Shown: positions 47,500 to 59,312, numbered from the stretch's first letter. The stretch is 64,000 bases of DNA from Morchella semilibera (GCA_009192285.1 CM018603.1:3464588-3528587); one strand, 5' to 3'. Made by a program: numbers and translations. The notes: generated from the sequence alone by a model not told the origin.

Positions 47500-49827
47500 C
47501 TAAGAACATGTCCCCTCCGCCGACCTACACAACGCCACCGTCTCGCCTCGCTCCGGTCATAATGACTGACCTTAGTTGGGATGTCCCTATGGGGGACTGC
47601 CCCAACCCTGTCTTCTTCTCCCCCGGCCCCCTCGACTGCTACTTTCCCGAAAGGAAAGGGTTCTGCCACCTCGCTCTTGTCCCCCGCTCTCACTGGTTCG
47701 ACCTGGGCTGCCGCCTTGGTTCGGACCCCCATGTCTACCTCCTCCGCCAGTATGCCATCTCCCACGGTCTCAAGCGTGCCGATGCCCACTGGGCTAAGGC
47801 CACCTTTACCCAATCTGTCCCGGGTCAGCTCCATATCGGAGCCCCCACTACCGATGATAAATACCCCGCTCACGATGCTGAAGCTATTATTCGTGGCCTC
47901 AGAGACCCCGTCCTTGCTCAATATACCATCGGCCGTCCCCTGGAAACCCCTGCTTCTTCTGCCCCTTGCACGCTGACCGAGAGACTCGCCACTTTCTTGG
48001 AAACTTTTGGCCCAGTTGAGGAGGATTTTGGGTACGAGCTTACCGAAGCCCACAATCTCATTGCAGAAGCCCTCGCTGCTCTCACTGCACCTATTAATGT
48101 CCCCGTCCCCACAGAACCTGCCGTATGCACGGCTCACGATGAGGTTATTGAGAACCTCAACCTGGAACTTGACGCCGCCAACACCCAGGCAGCTGACCTC
48201 TGGCAACGCATGTGCGAAGCCAATGAAGACTCTGCTGAGGTTATTGAGAATCTCAATCGAGACATCATCGACCTTAAGGTTGAGGTTGAGGAGTACAAGA
48301 CCGAGAATCAAGAGCTAAGATATCGCCTCGCTCTTCACCACTGGCAAGAAGCCCTCGTTACCGCCGACTCCAATCTTGCCCATGTTACCTCCGTTGCAAA
48401 GGCCTGGGAATCTCAGGCTAATGCCACCATCGCCGATCTTTGCCGTCGTCTCGTCCCTGTTCCTGCCTCAGTTACCAAGCCCCGCTACCTTGTTCCTTGC
48501 TCCCAGGATCCCCGTACTATTGACAACTGGAGAAACGCATCAGTTGAAAAGGTAGTCTCCAAGCCGGCGTTAAAAGGTCAGCCCCTTTGGTAAATATTGG
48601 CAAACCAAAGGGGCCAGTCCCGCCACCTATTTTTAGTCTCTCCCCCGCCGCCGTATCCGAAGACAGAATGTCGGAAGATAATCTTGTCGTTAGCTGCACG
48701 ATTACCCAGAATTCTAGGAAACCTATCGCCACTCACGCCCTCATAGATACAGGTGCGTCCGGGTATGCTTTTATCGATCAGGACTTTGCGGCTCGAAATA
48801 ACCTCGCCTTGGTCCCATTGAAAACCTCTCGTTTCTTGGAAGTGATCGATGGTCGCCTAGTTGAATCAGGCAAGATCACTCATATCGTTAAGTTATCTTT
48901 GAATATCAATGGACACCAGGAACTTGCCCCATTCTTTGTTACCAAGCTGGGCCACTATCCTCTGGTCATGGGAATTCCTTGGATGCGACGTCATGATTTG
49001 GCCATTCGTCCTAAATCGAACAAGGTCATCTTTGACTCCAACTTCTGTATGAAGAACTGTTCCCTGTCCCACGCTTCGGTTACCGCTAAGGGTATTGCTG
49101 TCTCGTTTCCTGATGCTCCCGCCATACAAATTTGTGCAATCGGAGCTGTACCGTTTGTGTGTCTTGCACGAAGGAAGCAAAACCAACTGTTCTGTGCCTC
49201 GCTAAAAGCAATTGACGGAGCCCTAGCTGGGAAAGCCAACATCGATTCAATGTCTCATGTGCCCCAGGACCTTCGGGAGTTTATGATGCTGTTCAAGGAA
49301 GCGGATGCCGCTGCACTGCCGCCACACCGCCCCCACGATTTGAAGATAGTCTTGCAAGATGGAAAAACACCTCCGTTCGGTCCGCTTCATGGAATGTCCA
49401 GGGCAGAGCTACAGGCCCTTCGGGACTATATTACGGAGAACCTCTCAAAGGGGTTCATTCGTTATTCAGAGTCCCCCGCTGGCGCCCCTGTATTATTTGT
49501 TAAGAAATCCGATGGCTCTCTCCGACTATGCGTGGATTACAGAAAACTTAACGAGATTACGGTCAAGAATCGTCACCCTCTACCACTGATTCCAGAAACA
49601 CTGTCTCGTCTTTCCAAGGCTAAGTATTATACCAAGTTGGATCTACGCTGGGGATATCACCAAATTAGGATTCAGGAGGGCGACGAATGGAAAACTGCGT
49701 TCCGGACCCGCTATGGCCATTTCGAATACAATGTCATGCCGTTCGGGCTGACCAATGCCCCTGCTGCTTTTCAACATTGGATCAATGATCTTCTGCACCC
49801 CTTCCTCGATCATTTCGCCACAGCCTA

Positions 49828-49964
49828 CATCAGCAAACTCAACTTATGACTGGAGTCTCCCAACAGTCTCCAGGGTCTCCTGAGAGTCTCCTGAGACCCC
49901 CAGATATTTTTTGAGTCTCCTGAGACTCAGGAGACACTAGGAGACAAATGAAGTCTTGCTGATG
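49828..49964. mobile_element. 137-bp CATCAGCAA-ended element in the chromovirus RT region
   Basis: Starts CATCAGCAAACTC, ends GTCTTGCTGATG, with TA on both sides (target dinucleotide duplicated). The inside is GTCTCCTGAGACTC-type repeat with internal palindromes (GAGTCTCCTGAGACTC). No ORF. Same family as 6956-7101 and 34609-34717. Confidence 0.85.
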
Positions 49965-52402
49965 TACCTGGATGATGTCCTGATATATTCAGAGTCTCTG
50001 AAAGAACATAAGCAGCACGTCAAGGAAATTCTTAAAGTGTTTCAGATCCATGGTGTACACCTCAAGCCAGAGAAGTGCGAATTCTATGTCCAACAGACTA
50101 AGTATCTGGGACTTATTATTACTCCGGAAGGAATCAAGATGGACCCCAGTAAGGTATCTACGATCAAGGATTGGGAAACACCCACCAAGCTTCGGGAGGT
50201 TCAGGAATTTCTAGGCTTTGCCAATTTTTATCGATGGTTTATCTATGCGTACTCCAGAGTTGTGGCACCGCTCACCGCCCTGACCAAGAAAAACGTAAAG
50301 TTTGAATGGTCTCAAAAGGCGGAAGACGCATTTCAGAAACTTAAAGACGCGTTTACTTCGGCTCCTATTTTGGCTCACTTCGATTTCGAGAAAGAGGTTA
50401 TAGTTGAAACTGATGCCTCTGATTATGTCTCCGCAGGTATCATGTCTCAGTACGATGACAATGGAATTCTTCATCCAGTAGCGTTCTTCTCCAAGAAACA
50501 CTCTCCGGCGGAATGCAACTATGAGATTTATGATAAGGAATTACTGGCAGTTGTTAGGAGTTTTGAGGAATGGCGTGCCAATTTGGAAGGGTCCCGTTTT
50601 CCTATTAAGGTATTAAGCGACCATATGAATTTGGAATATTTTATGTCTACGAAGTTATTGAATCGTCGCCAAACTCGCTGGGCTGAGTTCTTGTCGCGGT
50701 TTGACTTTGTTATTCAATTTCGACCAGGGAAACAAGGAGGGAAGCCGGATGCGCTCACCAGGAGATCGAGGGATTTACCCAAGGAAGGGACGAGCGTCTG
50801 ACGCACCAGTCGCAGGTGGTATTGAAACAGGAGAATTTGGGATCAAGGATTAAGCTAAGTTTGTTGGCGGGCTCTTTGACAAATGAACACGCTGAAGGAA
50901 TGCCCACCGTGAAGGAATTGTTAATCCAAGCTTACCAAGAAGATAGTTTTCCCCGATCAAGTTCTCACCATGCTCCGCAATGGTACCAAACAGTCGAAGA
51001 AGATTTCTCTCGCCGAATGCATGGAAACAGAGGACGGGTTTCTTTTATATCGCCAGGCTATTTATGTCCCCGAGTCCAATGCCCTTCAGCTTCGTCTTTT
51101 ACAGGATCACCACGATAAACCCTCCGCTGGACATCCAGGCCGCGCCAAGACCCTCGAACTTCTCAGCCGGAATTATTACTGGCCAAATATGAGAAAATAT
51201 GTCGATCGATATGTTTTGAATTGCAACGTGTGCTCTCGGAGTAAGGCCTCTCGCAATGCTTTACAAGGCGTCCTCCGACCCCTGTCGGTACCTAAAGGCC
51301 CATGGACCGATGTATCGATGGATTTTGTAACCGGACTGCCGGAGAGCAATGGCTTTAATGCAATCTTGGTTGTGGTGGACCGTCTAACAAAGATGCGTCA
51401 TTTTATACCTTGCACTGAGGCAAATGCCAGGGACGTTGCGGCTATGTATCTTGATTCGGTTTGGAAACTTCATGGACTCCCCGAAACTATTGTCTCAGAC
51501 CGCGGCACTCAGTTTACAGCCGAATTTTGGAAGACTTTATGCTCCCGCCTTGAGATTGCCCCACGTTATAGCACCGCCTTTCATCCACAGACAGATGGGC
51601 AGACTGAAAGGGTTAATGCTATTATGGAACAGTAACTTCGAGCCTATGTTTCGTACCATCAGGACGATTGGACCCAGTATCTCTCAATGGCGGAGTTTGC
51701 AACCAATAACCATGTCTCCGAGACCACCAAGATGTCCCTGTTTCAGGGTAATTATGGAAGGAGTCCCCGCATGTCCTTTGCCCCGCTACAGCATGGAAAG
51801 ACAACCAACGAGGATCAGGCGAATGGTATGGCCAGAACTATGGCCCAGGTTTATGAGTTCCTGCGTGATGAAATGGCTCGGGCTCAGAAGATTCATGAGG
51901 ATGCAGCGAATCGGAATCGAATTCCCGCCCCCAGATATGCTATCGGAGATGAAGTTTTTCTCTCGACTCGGAATATTGAGACTAAGCGGCCCTCGAAGAA
52001 ACTCGACTGGAAACGCATAGGTCCCTATACGATTAAGCGGATGGTTAGCCCCTATGCTTACGAACTTGACCTTCCCGCTTCGATGAAAATTCATCCTGTC
52101 TTCCATGTGTCGCTTTTGTCCCTTGCGCCATGCAACCCCGTCCCCGGTCAAGTACAGTCCCCGCCTCCAGCAATAGAAATCGAAGGTGAACAAGAGTGGG
52201 AGGTGGAACAAGTTTTGGATTCTCGCAGGCGGTACGGGAGGTTGGAATATTTGGTTCGGTATTTGGGCTATGATGAGCCCTCATGGCAACCCCCCGAGGA
52301 TTTAGAGCATTCTCCCGATTTGCTCAGGGAATTTCATGATAGGTATCCACACAAGCCTCGGCCTACTAGTACCAGGAGTTAGGCCTGAAGGAGGGCCTAA
52401 TC

Positions 52403-52985
52403 TATCACGGCGTACTACGGACTTTGCGGAGGAGGAGGATACTGGGGAATGGGTTTTCGGGTATAAGGTTTCTTTTCGGGTTCTTGGAGTTTCTATGGGT
52501 TTCCGTTACACGATGTGATGAGTCATGACTGTACAGGGATTAGGAGGGGTATATATACGTTGCTACGGATCTTCCTTTTGTTCTTTTCTTTCTCTTTCTT
52601 TTCCTACGTGTTCTTCCTGTTGTCAACCCTACGGTTTGGTTTCGTTTCGTTTTGTGTTTTTAGTTCTGAATATACTACGTCATAACCATAGTCTCCGCCA
52701 AGACCCTAGTGGGCCTTCCATAGTACCTCGTCTCGTCTTTGCTTCGCCTCGCCTCGCCTCGTCTTGCTTCGTCTCGCTTCGCCCATAGTCCATGACCGTA
52801 GTTCGTATCGTCTACTGGTATCTTCGTCTCCACGTCTTCGTCAGAGAGGCCATCTGGACCCTCTGCCCTACAACTCTGCTCCTCGGTTAGGTTCCCTCGT
52901 CCTCGCCTCTCGTCCTCGTCTTCGTTCCTGCTTCGGTTGTGTACCTCGGCCCTCTTGTCTGTTGTCTCCGTGTTGCTCCGTAACA
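52403..52985 (+). repeat. 3' LTR of the chromovirus
   Basis: 583 bp, about 99% identical to the 5' LTR. Preceded by a purine tract (GAAGGAGGG) and followed by TTAAA. Confidence 0.9.
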
Positions 52986-53214
52986 TTAAATTAAAACAAG
53001 CAGTTAAAGCTTAAAAAGGAACAACAGGAATTGGCTGAAAAAGAATTAGAATTACTTGAACGGAGGAAAGCCTTAGGCCTATAATATCATGTAAATATAT
53101 ATATTAAAATTGGTTAGTGGTTTCTTGGCATTTCTTGGCACTCTAAGCCACCACACCGGAACATTCCCCCTGTTCGTTTGAACCCTCCCCCTCAACCGTA
53201 CACTCTGCCAGAGC

Positions 53215-53770
53215 CTTGTACTAAGGGCGGAGTTCTTCGCAGTTCTTCACTCTTCCATACACTGTCTTGGCCAGGCTCGCCTACCCCTGTTCGTCAAGCG
53301 AAATGGGGTCCGCGAGCCCCTGTCATGGTGGGCCCAGTGGCTGCGAGGTTGTGGTTCTTTGAGGACCGCAGGTAGTCTCGTGCCCATCCCCTATTTTGGT
53401 GTGGTTAGTATATTTGTATTTTTATTAGTCCACAATAAATAATAATAATTTATATCGATTGGGTCTGGGGACGAGACTAGACCGCAGGGTATGTATGACG
53501 CATCTACACGCCCCTACATCCATAACCTTGAGCCCCGACGAGTCTCTTCCCATTTACATTTTTCTTGATTCTATTCCACGCCACTCCCAGGAGACGTTGT
53601 TTTCTCTCGCTTGATCACTCTAAGGGCCCGTTTGGCAACCAGACAAAACGAAGTTTCCAAGGATCAAGGCCTAACAAAAAGATCGTTGAAACGGAGTTTA
53701 CCAGGGTGAAAACTCCATTTTGGCCTGTTGCCAATTCATACACAAATATTACTGCACAACTATTTCCGTT
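53215..53770. other. Region upstream of LIG4
   Basis: No gene recognised. It contains GGGCCCGTTTGGCAACC at about 53623, a motif often seen at ends of small inverted-repeat elements, but I find no convincing partner. Presumed to hold the LIG4 promoter. Confidence 0.4.
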
Positions 53771-56700
53771 ATGTCTGATCTCGATATCCTCCCAGATGCC
53801 CCACTCATGGGTCGCAATGTCGCGGAAGGAATCACCGCAGAAGCCTTTGGCCCTAACAAAATACTTACCGAGGCAGAACTTAACCGTGACTATCCTCTTA
53901 GGCCAAGGAATAAAAACCCAACTCTTCCTTTTCACGAATTACACACTCATCTTTTTGAGCCACTTCTCTCAAATAAGAAGAAAAAGACTGGTCCTAACCA
54001 AAGAGTATCAAAGTTGAAGCCTCATGAAATCAGAAGGAATATCATTGATCGGTTTATATCTCGCTGGAGGAATGAGGTTGGCAATGACATTTATCCCGCA
54101 TTTAGATTGATTTTATGCGATAAAGACAGAGACCGCAGTGTGTACGTTTCCCCTATCAAATCGGAAATGATCATACACTCATTTTTCGCTTTCTGATGAC
54201 AGATACCATCTTAAAGAAAAAGCGATTGGTCGACTGTGGGTCAAGTCATGAAAATTAATAAAGACAGTGATGACGGTTATGCCCTTCTAAATTGGAGACA
54301 ACCAGGCGCATCGAAGAGTGCTGGTGACTTTGCTCTGCGCTGCCATGGTATGTTTTGGAGTGGAGGATCATATTGAGAGCCTTGCCACTCAACTGTTTGA
54401 TTTTTTTGGTTTTGAATTCGCTCTTCAACGCATTCTTCCAATTCACTCTCCACATGTAGTTCCTTTCCATCCTCCAAGATTAGCGAGAAACTGCCGATGT
54501 TTGAAGAGGAATCCATTTGATATTTCGATGCTGACACCCACTCTTACACCTCAGAGGTTATCAAAAAACGACCAATGCGAACGACTCCGGGGAACTTGAC
54601 GATTGATCAGGTGAATACAATGCTTGATAATCTTTCTCAAGCTACTAAAGAGTGAACACCCACATACTTCTCATGTCTATTTAGTAATAATTAACTCCTT
54701 GCCCTCTATTTTGTAGAGAGGAGCAGCTGCCTATTATGAACGAATTCTATAATAGTATGGATGCGGACGAGATAATGTGGATTATAAGGATTATTATGAG
54801 ACGTGAGTTTTCGACTACAAGCCCCCCCCCCCCCCCCCCGCAACTGGATTGACCGTCCGTGCTGACAATTGCTGCTCGTACTTGAAGAGATGAAAGTTGG
54901 TGCTACGGAAAAAACCTTCTTTGAGTATGCGCCCCTATATTAATGAATAAAATCAATTGAACTACTGTAGCTAATGATTCCATAGTGCGTGGCACCCCGA
55001 TGCCGATATTCTGTTCAACATTTCATCATCTCTCAAACGTGTTTGTTGGGAGCTGTACAATCCTGATTTTCGCATGGACTCTGATGTAATCTGATATCCA
55101 TCCACCTCTTTCGCTATCTAATAGTTGTATTACAGGACAAATCTATCACTCTTATGTCCTGTTTCCAACCCCAGCTTGCCCAATTTCAGAAGCGATCAAT
55201 GGCCGACGTTGTAAAGGCCATGCACCCAACATCTGAAGACCAAATATTCTGGATAGAAGAAAAGCTCGATGGTGAGAGAATGCAAATGCACTATCAGAAT
55301 GGAAACTTTATGTTTTGGAGTAGGAAGGGGAAGGAATACACAAGGCTTTATGGATCAGGGTGGGATGATGGAAGTCTAACACGACATTTGAGAGACGCAT
55401 TTGATAAAGGAGTTAAAAGGTTTTATAGCAGCCACATTTATGCCTTGATTGGTTCTAATTTGTCATTGTGCAGTATCATTTTAGACGGGGAAATGATTAC
55501 ATGGGATCCCAGAATGGATGTTATAGTAGCCTTTGGAACTTTAAAAACAGCGGCATTGGAGGGGAATAGAAACCCCTATGGGGATGGACCAAGGCCCTTA
55601 TGTACCAACCCCTACCCCCGCCCATCGTACAGCGCTCATATAGTTCCATGGCAGTCCGAGTCTTCGATATCCTTTACCTGAACGGACAATCGTTGATTAA
55701 TTATACATTGAAGGACAGGCGCAAGGCTCTTGAGAGAAGTGTCAAGAGCGTACACAGAAGAATGGAGATTCATCAGTATGTGGAGGCAACGGAAGGGAGA
55801 GAAATTGAAATGATGCTACGGAAAGTAATTGCTGAAGCAAGTGAAGGTTTAGTTATCAAGGTTGGTTTATTCATGCGGGTAGTATAAGCACCACATATCT
55901 TTACTCAATAGAGTAATTGATATAAAATTATTTGCCTTCTAGCATAATTGTTTTGTTGATTCACTTATCAATCGTTTAGAACCCACGAAGCATATACCGC
56001 CTCAACGACCGAAACGATGATTGGATGAAGGTAAAGCCAGATTATATGACAGAATTTGGAGAATCACTCGACCTTCTCGTTCTTGGTGGCTACTGGGGGA
56101 GTGGGAAGCGCGGTGGCATCCTCTCATCTTATTTATGTGGCGTTCGTCTCGATGGAAATCATCTTCTTCCAGGCGAAAACCCTATGAAGTTTTGGTCATT
56201 CTGTAAAGTTGGTGGTGGCTTTACTGCTAATGAATACTCGCAAATTGCCCACATGACTGACTCTCAGTGGGTACCATGGGACCCTAAAAACCCACCAAAA
56301 GAGTTCATGGAGCTCGCAGGGGGTGATCAAGCATTTGAGCGCCCGGATGTTTGGATTCGCCCGGATAGGAGCTTCGTGGTCGAAGTCAAAGCTGCAAGTG
56401 TAGCACCCACTGACAAATTCAGGGTTGGCATGACGCTGAGGTTTCCAAGGTTTAAGAGACTAAGAGAGGACAAGGATTGGAGGAGCGCACTTAGCATTTC
56501 CGGATTCTTGAGACTAAAAGAGGAGGTTGAGAAGGTGGAGGGAGAGAAAGACATGAATTTGGAAAATAGGAGGAGGACGGGAAAACGGCTTAAAAGGGAG
56601 CTGAATGTCTTTGGAGCAGCTGAGACAGCTCACATATTAAGGCTGGCTGTTGAAACCGAGTCCAACACGCTCTTCAGGGGTTATTCTTTCTGTGAGTACA

Positions 56701-57772
56701 ATACTGGCACTCTCAGCGAGGAAACCATTTCTAATGGAGATATCACTAGATATCATGTCTGAATCTACCACCACCAAACAAAAGAAAAGTAAGGCCGAAC
56801 TAGAACAGCTTGTCAAGTTGCATGGGGGCAAGATATTCCAAACCGAGAACGCAGTTGGAAACACGTGTGTTATTGGGGACAGAAGTGAGATTCACCTTTA
56901 AATCAGTAAACATCCTTTCCTGACCTTCTATAGATACCGTTAAGATCTCCGCATTGAAGAGGAAGGGAACACATAGTATAATACGGTCTTCGTGGATATT
57001 AGATTCAATCCATCAACATGAAAGAGAAAGAGAAAGTGGTGGAAGAGGAGGTTACGTTCTTCCCTTAGAACCTAGATATATATTCTTTGCTACTGGAGAT
57101 ATTGAGCAGAAAGCCCAAAGCGCTATCGATGGGTGGGGAGACAGCTACTCCAGAGACGTTAATGCAGAAGAATTAGGCCAGGTACTCCACGTTTGCCTCC
57201 CTTTATATATATGTGTGGGTGTTGTAGTTAACTCGTGAATAATTATGTAGCTTTTTCACGGAATGCCATCCTCCATTAACCATACCCTTACGGCCGAGAT
57301 CATTCAGACCTTTGATCATGATAACCTTCGCGAACTTGAAGGTTTGCCTGGATCTATCTTTAGAGAATTTGTCATTTTTATAGATATCCTGAGCTCGAAG
57401 GAATCCGAGGCTAGGTACATATTTGCCAGCCCCACCTCCCAAGACATGTGCTCACTCCCGTAATTCTAGTATGGCCGTATCTAAAATCTTTGTTGAGTTC
57501 GCCGGAGGAAAATTAACTGAAGATATCAACGACCCGGAAACCACACATATTGTTGTCAGTACTGACGATTTATCACGCTTACAGTCCATCAGGGCTTCAA
57601 TTCAGTCGTAATGTTTCGCCAAACCCCCACTATAAAAACGTAATCCTAACTTTGTTTATACAGACGTCAAAGAATCCCAAGGGTGGTGACAACGGAGTGG
57701 ATTGAGAAATGTTTGGTATCTAAAGTAGTATTGAACGAGGAGAGCTTTTTGCCTCAGCCCTACAAAATGTAG
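53771..57772 (+). CDS. LIG4: DNA ligase IV
   Basis: ATP-dependent ligase that seals double-strand breaks in non-homologous end joining, with Xrcc4/Lif1, in the nucleus. I place 15 exons: 53771-54141, 54203-54347, 54555-54651, 54717-54802, 54888-54924, 54986-55085, 55136-55419, 55474-55601, 55655-55860, 55980-56691, 56750-56884, 56934-57181, 57251-57414, 57470-57604, 57664-57772, giving about 985 aa, a normal size. The DNA-binding domain contains RRNIIDRFISRWRNEVGNDI. The nucleotidyl-transfer motif is EEKLDGERMQ, with the catalytic Lys. Motifs GEMITWDP, GLVIK and WMKVKPDYM follow. Two BRCT domains close it (ELEQLVKLHGGKIFQTENAV and EFAGGKLTEDINDPETTHIV). One base is missing in exon 2 near 54246 (GTCAAGTCATG). 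The start ATG gives MSDLDILPDAPLMG. Confidence 0.93.
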
Positions 57773-58562
57773 CTCTATCAATTAATACCCTTTTTGAAGC
57801 ATTGCTCCTGCTTCACCCCTTGATTCACCAGTCCATATGCACAAGCGCCGTGCACAAAGCTAATCACGAAATATCACTCGTACATAAACGGACAAAATGG
57901 GACTAGTAGATTAACACTTTTGCGCGTTTTCCGAATGCTGATTGCCTGGAAACCGGAAACCCTAACCCAGGATGGCAACCAGCCCACCCAATCATTACCC
58001 GGAGTTGGACTTAATTCAACTAGAATAATTCAGCTAAAAAAGAAGTTAACTAGGGCTACTGATATCATAAGATTGAAGAAGGGAGTGGAACGATGGAGGG
58101 GAGGAGGGGGGGGGGGCGTAGGCCCAACAATAGCTGTCGAGGCCCAAGAGGACTTAATATCCCAATAGGACGGGGGTAGGTAATGGCTGTAGCAACCAAA
58201 GTCCTATTGATAAAAACTTGACTAGTCGTAACCCCTACATAGTACTACAGTACCAAAAAAAGGGCTATGTAGTGGCCTGTTTGCTATAAATTATATTTAT
58301 TGATAGGAAATTTGTGATGTCTCACTTATATTTTTCCTACGCAAATGTGCTGCTGAACTGAACAAACTGCTACACCCAACCAGGTATCTCTTGGGCGAAT
58401 GAGACAGTGGAAAACCTATCTCATGTGTTAGCGCCCCAAATTTGGCAGTTGCAGTCCTTAGAATACTACAAATGTACATAAAGTTCGCGGGTCCATGCAT
58501 GAGAGAGATCTTCCAATGTCTTATACATCCAGGACATAGAGTAGCAGGGGGGCGGAGAGTTT

Positions 58563-58691
58563 CCCATGAACCGTCGAGACAATGCTGACACCCTTTCCCT
58601 GCCAACAAGTGGCTAGTGCTAGTAAATTTTGGTACTTGTTGGTGCGGCTTTTAGTCTCACATGAGGGGTGTCAGCATCGACGGTTTATGGG
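58563..58691. repeat. Inverted repeat 1 (hairpin)
   Basis: Arms 58563-58593 and 58665-58691 pair over about 27 bp with one 4-nt bulge. An inner pair CCAACAAGT/ACTTGTTGG extends the stem. Confidence 0.8.
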
Positions 58692-58820
58692 TTATATAAT
58701 GATAACCTCTATTTTATTACCGAAAGTCTTGCTTACTCACTCCTATGGGAAAGATACTGCTGGACATACAGTACAACCGAGTCCTGTTGATTCGCTCCGA
58801 GACGTCCACTAAAGCGTGGG

Positions 58821-58924
58821 TACAGCCTCTGGTAGAACTATTATAGAAACAGGGGTCTAAAAACCAGGTTTAGGTGGCTGGCCCAGCCAATGGAACTCTT
58901 GTAATAATTCTACCAGAGGCTGTA
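58821..58924. repeat. Inverted repeat 2 (hairpin)
   Basis: TACAGCCTCTGGTAGAA (58821-58837) pairs perfectly with 58908-58924, and partly continues inward. Contains the small palindrome GGCTGGCCCAGCC. Confidence 0.85.
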
Positions 58925-58941
58925 GGTACACTATTGGACTC

Positions 58942-59072
58942 GTACTCGCTATCCACCATAAGAACCTGAAAACGCAGGCGCCAACATTTGTATGGCCAAG
59001 ACGATTCTCCATACAAATTATCCCTGTCTTTGTCACTTGCATTTTCAGGTTCTTATGGTGGATAGCGGGTAC
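58942..59072. repeat. Inverted repeat 3 (hairpin)
   Basis: Arms of 31 nt (58942-58972 and 59042-59072) with a single mismatch and a ~69-nt loop. The loop contains TTTGTATGG...CCATACAAA, a further inner stem. Confidence 0.9.
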
Positions 59073-59312
59073 AGATGTGCTCGCTCAATTATAAATTGGT
59101 CTAAGTATCCCCCACCCAGGGGAGCCCGGCCCTCTTCAGATGTGCATAAGGAAAAGCAATGCCAAATCAAATCCTTGGCAGGCAGGCAAGCCCGAGTGAC
59201 TTATCATGCTTCAACTAGCCAGTAGAAGGCGCGCCTACAAATCTGCTTATTGCATCCCACAAAAAGAAAGAAAGCCAGAAAACGAGTACCGCATTAATTG
59301 AGAAAATTCGTT

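Larger units (their letters stand above)
46917..52985 (+). mobile_element. Ty3/gypsy chromovirus, nearly whole (6.07 kb)
   Basis: Two 583-bp LTRs (46917-47499 and 52403-52985) start TATCACGGCG and end CTCCGTAACA. They differ at roughly six sites, mostly C/T. The element is flanked by TTAAA on both sides. Parts in order are a Gag-like ORF with a long coiled coil (from 47508), an aspartic protease (ALIDTGASG near 48747), reverse transcriptase, RNase H, an integrase with zinc finger and catalytic core, a C-terminal chromodomain (about 52200-52290) and a purine tract just before the 3' LTR. One 137-bp element is inserted in RT. Apart from that it has only a few breaks. It inserted late, in the transposase tail of the MULE. 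Confidence 0.92.
38189..53084 (+). pseudogene. MULE-like DDE transposase gene, split by four insertions
   Basis: Starts MSQRSSTPFDIYP. After the first guests comes a zinc-binding N-terminus of WRKY/GCM1 style (KRKCG, LITYKCNAKIYI, GIHKHIPPPLVK). A DDE-type core follows (YEVDFDMSFKRVYGSINEW, then LCRVYVNS and YSRIFDTVFKLV), then a C-terminal core (KLQRWVLSGLNKYCSKI, TSNIVESAHSQINRFSG) and a Glu/Leu-rich coiled-coil tail ending at 53084. Introns 44282-44332, 44555-44601, 44761-44821, 45044-45095, ~45280-45322, 45566-45614 and 45797-45837 have GT-AG ends. There is an in-frame TAA at 45509-45511 and a possible frame slip near 53010. It cannot make a full protein. Confidence 0.75.
35100..53205 (+). 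mobile_element. MULE-like DNA transposon (~5.5 kb native) carrying a stack of later insertions
   Basis: The ends are imperfect inverted repeats of about 45 bp, both starting GAGT and sharing GGTTC and ACAGGGGGAATGTT. They are flanked by an identical 9-bp duplication, TGCCAGAGC (35091-35099 and 53206-53214), as expected for Mutator-like elements. It holds three genes: a plus-strand zinc-finger ORF (35752), a minus-strand Cys-rich gene (37831) and the transposase (38189-53084). Later guests are a LINE (38267-43481), two solo LTRs (43529-44159, 45910-46544) and a chromovirus (46917-52985), each with or near its own target duplication. Removing them leaves about 5.5 kb. Confidence 0.8.

Noticed and set aside
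38189-53084. KDZ or hAT identity for the transposase
   Set aside because: The 9-bp duplication, long terminal repeats and WRKY/GCM1-like N-terminus fit MULE better; KDZ and hAT elements usually make 8-bp duplications.
53178-53375. 65-aa ORF near the MULE right end
   Set aside because: It runs across the transposon terminal repeat and target duplication into flanking DNA; no coding signature.
54318-54599. Separate gene of 93 aa overlapping LIG4
   Set aside because: It lies mostly in the 54348-54554 intron of LIG4, has no recognisable motif, and the LIG4 exons on both sides join in phase.
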